From positions 806,001 to 870,000 of the forward strand of contig JAHLKF010000006.1 of the NCBI GenBank assembly GCA_025558075.1: DNA of 64,000 nucleotides, written 5' to 3'. The translations under genes were made by a program, and so were the position numbers. A model generated the notes under the pieces. The model saw only the letters and a list, made by a program, of their open reading frames with translations, ran no database searches and was not told the origin of the DNA. This document shows positions 41,337 through 51,677 of the stretch, piece by piece; position 1 is the stretch's first letter, and every line of letters begins with the position of its first letter. Source of the stretch: Gaertneriomyces semiglobifer (taxonomy: Eukaryota > Chytridiomycota > Chytridiomycetes > Spizellomycetales > Spizellomycetaceae).

Positions 41337-43846
41337 ATGGATCTAAAGACTCTAAGGCGCTTTAAGGTATGAGTTACGACTAAGTCTGCTGACAACGGTT
41401 TGAAGGTTTTCTTACGGTTGGTTCAATATTAGACGGAACTCAAAAAAGAGTTGGAGCCCTTTTTGATCCGAGGCACAATCCAGGATTGTGAGCTATTCAC
41501 GGCCTACCTATGCAACCTCTATTGCTTGCAGAACCTGCCGCTTTCTCAAGTGAAACAACACATCTCGTCAGGTACGGAATGATGCAGATGATCGCAACAC
41601 AGTACATTCCTGTGCAGGTGTACGGGAAATGGCAGAAGTTTCCTTGGGGCGAAGGAAGGAAGGACGGAGCAACGACAGCCACGGCCCACATACATGGATG
41701 ACATACGTCTTGGCAAATACGCAATGATGAGCTCGTATGCTCTGTTTTAATATGCGATGCTATTCTCTTAGTGCTGAGAGATGACGAAGTGTCTGCAATC
41801 GAAGCATGGCTGAACACTTGGGAGTCAATACGTGATCCGCCTTCGTCAATTCAGTCGGAGCGCACCGCGTGTTCCGAAAAGGACATTTTCGAGATTGGCA
41901 TTATTGGCCTAGGTGAGTGTAAAGTATCCAGGATTCAATGTTACATGGATGTTGCTGACCTGGTTAGTTCAGGTGATATGGGCAGACTCTACGCCAATGC
42001 CTTCCTTTCAAATGGTTGGAAAAGGTGGGCTATCGCTTGCACTCTCTGTGCCTGGAGGGCTAGCTTGATAACCAGACTATCTTGCAGAGTTAATGTGTGT
42101 GATTTACCCGCAAGATATGAGGAATTGCAACAGGAGCTTGCGGGTAGGTACCGTGTACACGGTTGAACCTCGAGTCACGCAGACTGACAGCCGGTCAATA
42201 GACAGCGGCCTGAACGTTTTACCGGACGGATACGCCGTCTCACGTCGTAGTGATTTCATTGTGTACAGTGTAGAGGCCGCCAATATCGACGCGGTGGTGC
42301 GAATGTACGGCCCAGGTATGCTGATGTTCCCGTGTCTGTCCTCCTAGGCTGGTAAGCATGTGACTTCGTGACTGACTTCAGTTCGCCCGAAGCGACTAAG
42401 CTTGGAGCAGCGGTTTGCGGTCAGGTGTGTGGAGAATTCACAACCATCTGCTTGAGGCATGGACTAAGCGCTTCATTGCAGACCTCCGTTAAAGAGCCAG
42501 AAATTCGGGCATTCGAGAAGTATTTGCCGAGTGACACGCAGATTGTGACATGTCACTCGATGCATGGTCCACGAGTGAATCCCAAGAACCAACCATTGGT
42601 GCGTCATGTAGTCATTATAGTATACTCATCTACTAAAGTCGACGATAGGTTATTATCCGCCATAGAAGCGATGATGAATCTTTCAACCGAGTGGTTCGCA
42701 TATTATCCTCGCTGAAGTCAGATATGGTGTATCTCAACTATTTAGATCATGATCGCATCACAGCCGATACGCAAGTGGCGACTCATTTGGCCTTTTTAAG
42801 GTAAGCGTCTGTGGATATTGCTCCATACTCGGACTTACCTAATTGCGAAATGAAGCATGGGCACGGCTTGGACCGTCCAACGTGTTTATCCCGTAAGTAC
42901 CGTCGTGATTAACGTTGCTCAGGCGGACTTTCCTGACCGTTCACAGTGGGAAAACCCGTCGTACGTTGGTGGTATCGAGAACGTGAAGACACTCATGACT
43001 CTAAGGATTTACAGCAACAAGTGGCACGTTTATGGAGGTAATTGCTGTGGGCCTAGCCCACGTACTCAACGATAATGTTCCTTCGTGCTTAAACCCTATC
43101 GCAGGGCTAGCATTGCTTAACCCAAGTGCTCGGCCACAAGTACGGCAATACGCGAATTCAGTGTCAGAATTATTCAAGTTGATGATACAAGAGAGGGAAG
43201 TAGAGTTTCGCGCTAGAATCCTGGCCGTAAGTTGCACCGACTATTTTGGGTTATACGGTGATGGTGACAATTTGTCTGGCAGGCGGCCGATTTCGTGTTT
43301 GGGAGGCAAAAGAACTGTCAGTTGCTCCTCTCAGACGACCTTATGGATAAATTCTCCCTCTCCGCCATTCCTCGCGAAATGCGCAAACCAAATTCACATT
43401 TGTCTATTCTGGCTGTGGTTGACTGCTGGTATTCGCTGAAAATTCATCCCTACGATCACTTAATATGCCAGACACCCCCTTTTCGCATGCTTTTGGGGCT
43501 TACGGAATATCTGTTTCTGGCTCCCGGGATGTTGGAAGATGCCATCCACGCTGCCTTGTATAATCGCGACATTCGCGCAGACGATTGTGAGTTTTATACT
43601 GCCACGCGGGGATGGGTAGAGTGCATTGAGCTTGGTAGCATGGAAGGTTACCAGCGGAGATTTCAACAGACAGCTGCTTTCTTTGAAGATCGACTAGTAC
43701 ACGGCGCTAAGGTAATCTCGGCCCGCTTCACTCTACTTGTTCTGAAGTTTAACACAGCTTAATAGGCGTCCGCACAACTCATTGAATCCTTGGCTGAAGC
43801 TACCACACATCGTGCCAGCCACCAAGGCGGGTCATCCGTAGCTTGA
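41337..43846 (+). CDS. TYR1: Prephenate dehydrogenase (NADP+), with N-terminal extension
   Basis: It converts prephenate to 4-hydroxyphenylpyruvate in tyrosine synthesis. The nucleotide-binding GIIGLGDMGRLYANAF is followed by SDFIVYSVEAANIDAVV. The active-site blocks are VVCGQTSVKEPEIRAFEKYL, VTCHSMHGPRVNPKNQPL and DHDRITADTQVATHLAFLSM. The C-terminal dimer region (NPYVGGIENVKTLM-like, SLKIHPYDHLICQTPPFRML) follows fungal Tyr1 closely to the end ASAQLIESLAEATTH. About ten small introns are present. Upstream of FEIGIIGLG the frame has no ATG. The only in-phase solution I find uses exons MDLKTLRRFK plus TELKKELEPFL...VKQHISS and a 200-bp intron, giving about 100 extra residues. The dehydrogenase is certain and the 5' structure is not. 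Confidence 0.9.
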
Positions 43847-44229
43847 GCTAGGGTTATCCATATATATTTGTTGCACTTAGCCGCAGCAACTTCCTGAAGC
43901 ATTCAACATCATTCAAACGACCGCGACTGTAATCTAGACACCCTCGCACATCTGAACTAGGGTAAGGAAGGAACCACTAGAACTTTAGATCTAGTTCAAG
44001 CCGATATCATCAGTAACTCCTGTCTACACATATCATAGCCGTTAATACTACGCTTGATCTGCGCGAAGTGAAGCGGTCGGTTCCGGAATCCGGGCAACGC
44101 CGGTGGTGTTGGTTTCGTGCATGCGTTCATCATACTGGTACAATTTACATGTCGACCTTCAATAGGATGCCCATACGTCGCAGTGTCGCAGGCCATATCT
44201 GTGAGTCTTCCTCCAAAAAATACTCCACA
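43847..44229. other. Tail-to-tail spacer between TYR1 and RPC11
   Basis: About 380 bases between two convergent stops. A minus-strand frame (43996-44196) follows RPC11 but carries no domain. Only 3' UTRs are expected here. Confidence 0.5.
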
Positions 44230-44675
44230 TTATCCTTCCCTCCACTGATGCGCACAATGGCAGCAGCGGTAGAAGATAGACATTGGTTCGTCTGCAGATC
44301 GAATCTGTAGTTGCATGAAGTACGCCCGCTTGTGCTCGCACTTTGGGCAATCCGCTAGGAGAGCCACGGAAATTAGGAAATGGTGCATGAAGGGCCGCAG
44401 TAGGACGACGTTACCATCAGTAGCGTCAACGTTTTCCCACGCCTCAGCGCCTCCTAGCACATCGTCAACTTCTTTTCGTTTAAAGTATGTACGATTCCGT
44501 ATTGGCTTAGTATTGATTCAGTTCAGTTCAGTTTGATGCGTTGGAAAAAACAGTTCTCGCATCTCACCTTGTTGATCTTGCAGACATAAGGACAGGCTAG
44601 ACATACAAATTGATTGTGACCGGTCTCTCCCCGGTCTATTTGCAACATATTCGCACAGGATGGACAGAAGTACAT
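44230..44675 (-). CDS. RPC11: RNA polymerase III subunit C11 (RPC11/POLR3K)
   Basis: This Rpb9/TFIIS-related subunit gives Pol III its RNA cleavage activity and supports termination. Three exons give about 110 residues. The first zinc ribbon is MYFCPSCANMLQID with CLACPYVC. The linker FKRKEVDDVLGGAEAWENVD is typical of the subunit. The second ribbon is ADCPKCEHKRAYF with YRCCHCAHQW. Between its cysteines is the cleavage hairpin QIRSADEPMSIFY, containing the catalytic Asp-Glu. The length matches orthologues. It is head-to-head with the 2OG oxygenase gene, 269 bp apart. The ATG used is the first residue of the first ribbon, as in the family. Confidence 0.95.
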
Positions 44676-44944
44676 TTTGAATTCTACTTCTGGGCGTAGC
44701 AAAGGGTTACCTAGCCGAAGGAGGCATTTCAACACGTCCAAACCTCCAAAACGCTGGAAAAATTCTCGGCGTGTTATGATGGTTATCAATAGCATTACTG
44801 AACAATAAGTTGCGTTATTGGTAACCACACAAAAGCCTTTGGCGTTTCTCTTTGACAACTGGGAGGCCTCACTGGTCAACACGAGCAGTCTCACGAATCC
44901 GGCAACCAGCAAGAGTATTGCGGAGTGGTATCATTGTTTTCAAA

Positions 44945-46321
44945 ATGGGGAAGGCCGGGAAGGAACGCAAGCGACGGAAGCTGCAGAACCCACTGCCTTC
45001 ACCGCCTTTGGGATCAAAACGCCTTCTTGCACCGGAAGAGGAAAATGAGGACTGTGAGCTTGTGGGAGAGTTGATTCCAGCAGATCATCTTGCAATTACC
45101 CTTGCCACTCTGAAATTGTTAGAGGAGAATCCGGAAAGTCTTCGGGGCAAGGATTTTAAAGGTCTTCGTTCCCAGTTGCATCGACTGCAGCAGGCGACCA
45201 GCGCGGCTAATATTGGCAACGGGGCTACGCTCACTGGAAGGATATCCGATGCTTTGACTGACGGAAGATGGGAGGATGCTTTGCTCGCATTGAACGAAAT
45301 GCGGGAACGAGGTCAAACTCCGAAGTTGGGTGCCCTGCAGCGATGGGTGCGCGACTGTGACGCAGTGGGCAGCCAGGATGGATTTGATGGAAGTCCAGAA
45401 ATTCTGCGTGTATTGGATGCAATCCTGAGAACTGCTGATCCATCAATGGTACCTGTGGATGAAGACACTCTGCCTGCAAAGCCAGTCCAGCGGCATGGCG
45501 CGTGGGCCGGCAAGGGAATGGGTACAACTGAGGAATCTCTTTTCGACAAAGACGAGAGTTGGAAGTCTAAGTTTCGCGTGGTTCATTTCGAGAAAGGACC
45601 GGAGAGGCGCACGCCGAACTTGTACGATTTCATCATGTACACCTCAGCACCGGATACAATATCCGGTTTGACTCCAGATGGTCCTCCCGTGCGACGTATA
45701 AACGTTCCGCATGTGCCGGGTGCATTTTTCTTGTGTGACGTACTATCACGAGCTCAATGCAGAGAAATCCTCTCTGCAGCTGAATCGGTTGGGTTTACGC
45801 CCGACGCGCCCATTGCTGGAGCCGCCGCTGAGCAAAGTTCCATCTTGGCACACAACATGTTCTGGCTAGCTGATACAGGTTTGCTCGAGTACATCTACTC
45901 GCGATGCGAGCCACATCTTCCTCGTGACATTGGCGGTGGGAAGTTGGCCGGTTTGAATGCCCGCTGGCGAGTTTACCGATATGTCCCTGGTGCTGTCTAT
46001 CGGCCACACATCGACGGTGCCTGGCCGGGAAGTGGACTTGATCCAACCACTGGAGAATATGTTTACGACTACTATAAAGACCGTAGATCTAAACTTACGT
46101 TTCTTGTGTATTTGAACGAGGATTTCGAGGGCGGGGCGACCACCTTCTTCTTACCGTCAAAGACCGTTGGTGTTATGGACGCGTTTCCAGTGCGACCACG
46201 TACTGGATGCGTACTGTGCTTTCCCCATGGTGATACGACAGGGAGCTTGCTGCATGAAGGAAGTGCCTTGGCCAAAGGAGCCAAATACGTGATACGGGCA
46301 GATGTTCTTTACACAATGTGA
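44945..46321 (+). CDS. 2-oxoglutarate/Fe(II) dioxygenase, prolyl-4-hydroxylase-like
   Basis: A single exon of 458 residues. It begins with a basic, nuclear-signal-like MGKAGKERKRRKLQ. The N-terminal 200 residues contain a helical, PPR-like segment (GRISDALTDGRWEDALLALN) and a repeat-like motif with unknown role. The C-terminal 200 residues are a P4Hc-type double-stranded beta helix. The iron ligands are His and Asp in YRPHIDGAW and the distal His in GSLLHEGSALAKGAKY. The Arg of YVIRADVLY would hold 2-oxoglutarate. LTFLVYLNEDFEGGATTFFL is the conserved core strand. No signal peptide is seen, so it is not a secretory collagen hydroxylase. A nuclear or cytosolic protein-hydroxylating role is an inference. 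Confidence 0.85.
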   Translation: MGKAGKERKRRKLQNPLPSPPLGSKRLLAPEEENEDCELVGELIPADHLAITLATLKLLEENPESLRGKDFKGLRSQLHRLQQATSAANIGNGATLTGRISDALTDGRWEDALLALNEMRERGQTPKLGALQRWVRDCDAVGSQDGFDGSPEILRVLDAILRTADPSMVPVDEDTLPAKPVQRHGAWAGKGMGTTEESLFDKDESWKSKFRVVHFEKGPERRTPNLYDFIMYTSAPDTISGLTPDGPPVRRINVPHVPGAFFLCDVLSRAQCREILSAAESVGFTPDAPIAGAAAEQSSILAHNMFWLADTGLLEYIYSRCEPHLPRDIGGGKLAGLNARWRVYRYVPGAVYRPHIDGAWPGSGLDPTTGEYVYDYYKDRRSKLTFLVYLNEDFEGGATTFFLPSKTVGVMDAFPVRPRTGCVLCFPHGDTTGSLLHEGSALAKGAKYVIRADVLYTM

Positions 46322-46408
46322 GAGACTCTCGCGGATGTTTCTTATGAAAATGTCGCTATGCAGGCATCCGGGTATATGTACAACTTGAGATCACCTGTAC
46401 ATACAACA

Positions 46409-47946
46409 TCAACATGCACCATTGACCTCAATAGCCTTGTCCGCGGAGAACCATGGATGTGGGTAGACCGTAAGCTCACTGCGTACGCTGTTCGATTCCA
46501 GTAAGCGAGGAAGGGTGTGAACCTGGGAGGTGACCGGCGCCTTATCCCACGATTCGATCCGGCGAGTTACAAGACTTGACGGTAGAGCTAGCGATTTTGC
46601 GCTGGTGAACGTTGGCAGCGTGCCTGACTCTGACTCTGACGCATCGACAGCGATAGTGGCCGCCCCAACGGTAGGGGCGATTGAAGGCATTGCTGGAGTG
46701 TATGGCGAAGCTGCAGACAGTACGTCCAAATTCAACGGTATTGGTGTGGAAGAGACGGCAGGTGTCATAGTGTATAATGCAGTAGCGGTATTACGAGCGA
46801 TGCGATCCCGTGGTTGTGGTTTATCTTGAATTTGATTTGAAATACCCGACGAGTACTGTCGTCCATAGTTCGATTGTCTGTGCTGACGTCTCAGGCGTCG
46901 TGTCTGTCGTTCTTTTTCTCTGGCAATCCGATCAAGTTCCTGCTCGGTTAACTCGCGAAGCTCTGGCTCCCAATCATCATCCATGCTATCTGGCCGGAAC
47001 GGGCGTCCGCGCATAGACGGAGCGGGAATTGCATCGTCCCAGTTTAGTCGAGCCAGGCATACTTGCTCTCTAATGGCATGCGCAATGGTCGGAACAAACT
47101 CGCCCCCAACTCCCAAATCCCCGGCTAATTGCTTTGCGAAATCTTCAGGCGTTATTCCTGACGTGGGTAACAGAGGCCATTCGAAGCGATCGCGCAAGTG
47201 CACGGTGCCAACTTGAATATCCAACTTTCGAACAAGCAGTTATTTGTTAGCAACCAACGGCTTTAGGTAGACACAAACTTGACATACGTTAATCACAATC
47301 CTGATGTCTCCATAATCTCGCTCGTCCGACTCTTCATCGGTTATTCTGGGCTTTCCGTCGCCGGTAGGATCTTCTTCTGCGGCGCCTCCGTACATTTGAA
47401 CCTGTCTACGAATCTCCTCTGCCACCAAAGGCACGAATTGCTGTGCATAGGGTGAATCAAAATCATCGGCAAGAAGCTGTGCAAACTGTTCCGGGGTGAC
47501 CAAAGTCTCTAGAATAGATTTCCGTTAGACATGGTTTTTTTCGAAAAACAGGGCATCTTCATTGACATGCCATTCAAATTCCACGTGAATTGGTCCTTAA
47601 GTTTCACGCCTTCTACTTCCACATCAATTCTCACTGGTACAAGCTGCACGGGTCGCTCCGCTAAATCCTGCAGCTGTTGCCTACTGCTGTAGAATGCAAC
47701 CAAATCGTGCGTTAGCCAAAAGAAATTGATTCAAACATTCCGACTGGAAAAATGCCGGTTTGCGCACTGGCATTCTACGGGAGACACCCACTAGTAATAA
47801 TGCTTGGCGCCTTTGCTCCTTTGGCGCTTGTCGCTTTTGTACTTAAAGTCGCCCAGATCTCGCTTCGGCTTCGGAGGCACCGGCTCCTCTCCCTCAATGT
47901 ACTCCGAATCGACATACGCCGATGAAGAGTATATGTTGGTCGACAT
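46409..47946 (-). CDS. SNF5: SWI/SNF or RSC chromatin remodelling subunit SNF5/SFH1
   Basis: SNF5 anchors the remodeller on the nucleosome acidic patch. Four exons give about 430 residues, starting MSTNIYSSSAYVDSEYIEG. Exon 2 begins SRQQLQDLAERPVQLVPVRI. The first SNF5 repeat is VRIDVEVEGVKLKDQFTWNLN joined to ETLVTPEQFAQLLADDF. The second is LDIQVGTVHLRDRFEW followed by GITPEDFAKQLAGDLG. The rest (Arg-rich helix, then Ser/Thr/Pro-rich tail) is not conserved. The join between WNLN and ETLV needs a GC donor (intron 47509-47570). That intron has a CTAAC branch-like site. Assignment between SNF5 and SFH1 paralogues is not possible from sequence alone. It is tail-to-tail with the oxygenase, 87 bp apart. 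Confidence 0.9.
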
Positions 47947-49110
47947 CTTTATCCTTCTGCTCGTCGGGTTATGTTTCGTCGTTCAGATGCCAAAGTTGCG
48001 CTTCAAGTTGCAGCGGGGAAGGCACAGTCACGATACCGATCTGGACGCGCCAAATAAATATTGGGAGCGTCCAAAATTAATTATGAACACTGCTTTTGGT
48101 GAAGGCAGCTGTGTTGGGGATGGATGGCGCTGCAAAGAAGTTGGGTTGTGCTCTACTGATGGTGCTGAATGATGGCTCAGCATTTGCATAGTACGCGCAT
48201 AACAAAAAATGAAAAGATCTAAGCAGCAATGTAATGTTGATTCTTATCGTTCTTGTTCATTTTCTACAGATCGTGCGTCACTCGCTTTTCAACAGGCCCT
48301 GTAGTTGTTGATTGACTTTCGCAAAACGGCGCCGCTTTTGTTAAGCTCGGAAGATTACATACTCCTTGTCTTTGGCTGCGGAAACTTTGATTAATCATGC
48401 CCCTCAGTCCCACCTCTCTGACGAATATGAGCATGTCAAAAGCGAGCCATTCCCTCAATGGTAACAAGCCCGGCAAAATACATCCAGGGTTACTGTTGCC
48501 CAGCACCCACAGAATGTCGTCAGTCACCCTTTGCGGCTGCAATGACTGCGACTTTCACTCTGGGGCCGGACGCCAGGGCCATGTGCACCGAGGCAGTTTG
48601 AATCGTATCAATATATTTCATGGCCATCCTTGATTCCCTCACCGCCTCCGCAGCCCAAACAATCATAGCTCGTGCATTGCATCTAGCTCAACCCGTGCAT
48701 CTTTTTGGAGCTCAACGATCAGGATATCCTATTCATCCAAGCCGTCCACACTACCCGCTGCAGCTGTGATATCCGAACGCTCTTCCCAGCTGTATCCGGA
48801 ACGGATTTGTGATGAGAGCATTCGAACGGCACCTTCACAGTAGGGGCCAGATGCCGAAAAGCGTCATTAAACAGTCTGCTGCACGGAAACTCGCCTGACT
48901 TTCTGTCAAATTTTCTGCGGCAGAAAAAGCATCGAATCGAATGCGAATTCAGAGCGTCAACGCGCAAGTGAGCCTTAGGCAGGTACGGGCCTGATGGCCT
49001 CCAGCAATGCGCCGGTATTTCGTGGGTATATGGACCATTTTTCAGCTTTGCGCTTCACAGTAGCGGGTCATGCTGATGATAGAATAATTTCACTCTGATC
49101 GTCGCATCAA
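47947..49110. other. Sparse region, no supported gene
   Basis: About 1.1 kb upstream of SNF5. Minus-strand frames at 48264-48542 and 48719-48967 and a frame starting near 48640 show coding-like composition but are broken by stops without usable splice sites. It could be a decayed gene or noncoding sequence. Confidence 0.4.
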
Positions 49111-51569
49111 TTGTCTCAGCCGTGTCGTCCAGATATCGGGAGCCTTTCTAGTACGGCGCAAAATCTCCTTAAGCAATTTAATTCATCTTTTCGACAGTTA
49201 AGAGACTTTCTCACTGGCGGCAAACCAGGTCTCGAGGCTCGCTCATACCGAAGGTATTGTGCTCGCAGAATTCTTTGGCCTTCCTGCTCTTGTACTTGAG
49301 CTCGCTGAGCCGCACGCTTCACCCTGCTCAAACTTCCTTCGATTCCCCTCCACGTATCCTCGCAAGTGATGGAGAGTGAGGCACAGTCATGCTAAAGAAA
49401 TTACATAAGCAGTTTCCGCTTCGCGAAACCTTTGACGCGCTTAACATGGTGCGAGAGCGTAGGAGGTAGCTATTGGGACGTGAAGATGCCTACAAGAGAT
49501 CCTTTCCTGGCATCGTCCTGGTGCCCTTCAGAAACGTCAAATGAGTTTGATGCAGGATCAGGTTTTATCCCGCCCGATGGCCGGGTTCCGCTCACACGCC
49601 GCGGAAAGGTCCTGCATGCGCATGTTTACCCCTCGTTCATGCGAAAAGAGACATCTCCAACAATTGTTGCCCCTAAAGACGCCAGAAAAATGCAACATGA
49701 TGTATGGAGAAAAGCGCGAGACCCATGGGGTTGGAGTGAAGACGGGTCAACATCCCGCAGCAACTGCTGGCGCAAGTGCTTCACTGCTTTCAAGAATGGG
49801 GTTGCCTTATCGCTTCGTATGACAATAGAGCCGGCAGGCACTACTTTTCCTGCCCAGCATCAGCTTACCCTAGTGAACACTGCTGATCCCTTCTCTCGTT
49901 GGAAATTTGTTTGCACTCCTTTCAGTTTTCGCACACTGGCTGCTCGAGCTGGATGGGACGTTTCAGAAGAAGGCGAAACAATCTTTAGCTGGTTTCATAA
50001 TTGGATAAAAGAGAAAGTGGATGCTTGTATTGCGGATGAAAATAGGTATGTGCGTTTGTACGCCCCACAAGTAATATTGTCACGGCGCCATGACCTCGTC
50101 CCGATGCAGATTTATTGCTGAAATTGACTTCATTCGACACGAACGGCTGGCCGTCTTGACATTCTTTGAAGTCATCCATGGCTACCGAAAAACAGAACTA
50201 GTCTCCCTGGAGTTCTCCGCTGTGTCGTGGTCAGAATTGAAGGAGACTATTGGTGGCGACTTTGACTTATTACGAGTGAGCCATGTCGTACACACGCCTA
50301 GCCACATGCCCACAAGCTGAATGAGTTCTCTCCGTAGACGCATAAAGACCTACTGCAAATATCATTAATACAAGCCTTGGAGCTGGTCTCCCGCCATGAC
50401 CCCGGGTTGCTCATGGTTAACGCTTTAGACTATTCCGCACTTCAGATACCACACCCCGAAGAATGGGTACAAACCGTGACGGATTGTCTAGGCGATAAAA
50501 CCGCGGAGGACATCATTCGTAGCCGTGCCCTGCGCGCTGTAGCACAATCAGATGAGGAAAACATGGATGGAATTGTGCTGGAATCAGTAGCGTTACCCAT
50601 AGCAGTAACCACGAACCTGTCGGACCTGCCTACAAAGTCTGAACGGCTCTTCCTGACTCTCTATCATACTAAGAAGGATGCTTACATTTTAACGATATCA
50701 GATCCATCACGCCCATTTGTGCACTACACTTCAGAGGAACTGACGGAAGGGCGCTTCGACCGGTTGCTCAGTAACATCACAGTAGTCCCTTCGAAACCCG
50801 GAAGGCGCAAAGATTCAAAGGCGCGGACCGTAGGTTTTCACCCGGATCAAGGGGTCGGTGGAATTAGAACGGTAATTTTTGGGGATCTAGTCGGAGGTTG
50901 CCTGAAAGAATCCGATAGGTACCGGTCACGACTTGAACTTTCGAGCGGCCACAGAGGCTCTTTGATGTTTGATCACCGGGTGCCACCTGATTTGAGGTGG
51001 CGGGAAATATTGGCCGTCGAAGTCGAGGAAACAAGTCGGGAGAAGATTGCCAACCGAGTGAAGGCACAGTTAGTAAAACTGCAGGTTCGACATTGTGAAC
51101 TGTTAAATCTCCTTTGCGTCCATGCTCAAAGCGTCTTTCCCTGCAGGATGAAATCAACGAATCTCTCCAGCGCTTGAATTCACTGCTGAAGGCTGTGGCC
51201 AGCAGGAATCCCTCTTTGATGGCTGATATTGCTAAGGCCCTTGGCCCTCCGCATCGTTTTGAGGGGATGCAACAGCCGTCTGATGAATTACCATCTGGCT
51301 CCAAGGTACATGGGGCGGAGCCACATTGGCGCGATTCGAGGAAATCTCACAGTCGACAGAGTCACCGGATACCACGACATAGTTGCAAGCGTGATTCCCA
51401 GCTACCGCGACCAGCGGTGCGACAAGAGTTCTTGAACATTGTCAAGGGAATAGCGGACAGGACCGTGACTCCGGGTGATACAACGGGCATTGGGGACTGG
51501 ATTGAACCGCAGTCGCCTCCAACACGAGCGTTGATACCTGACACTTTAGCAATGTGCGGCATGTGGTGA
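49111..51569 (+). CDS. Unrecognised multi-exon protein, about 700 residues
   Basis: I do not recognise this protein. An exon about 49120-49230 (LLKQFNSSFRQLRDFLTGG) joins in phase to EFFGLPALVLELAEPHASP, then to FRFAKPLTRLTWCESVGGSY and the long exon with MPTRDPFLASSWCP. Further exons give FIAEIDFIRHERLAVLTFFE, THKDLLQISLIQALELVSRH and DEINESLQRLNSLLKAVASR. Trp-rich segments (VWRKARDPWGWSEDG, FSWFHNWIKEKVDA) and a C-terminal coiled-coil-like helix stand out. No catalytic motif, signal peptide or membrane segment is seen. The start is uncertain: the in-frame region before 49120 has no ATG, and 49486 is a conservative start. The C-terminus may instead end at 51382 if an intron at about 51306 is removed. 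It converges on the TAF1A-like gene. Confidence 0.55.
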
Positions 51570-51677
51570 AGCTACACCGGTGTTATCATACCGAATTATT
51601 GTGGTAAAGGCGTATTACTGGGATGAGCTTAGAAAGAAAAACACCTCCAACAAAATAGATAGTGTTCGTGGTGATGT

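Noticed and set aside
47804..48172. Plus-strand frame with a hydrophobic stretch
   Set aside because: Its first third is antisense to SNF5 exon 1 and the rest has no homology signal; not enough support for a gene.
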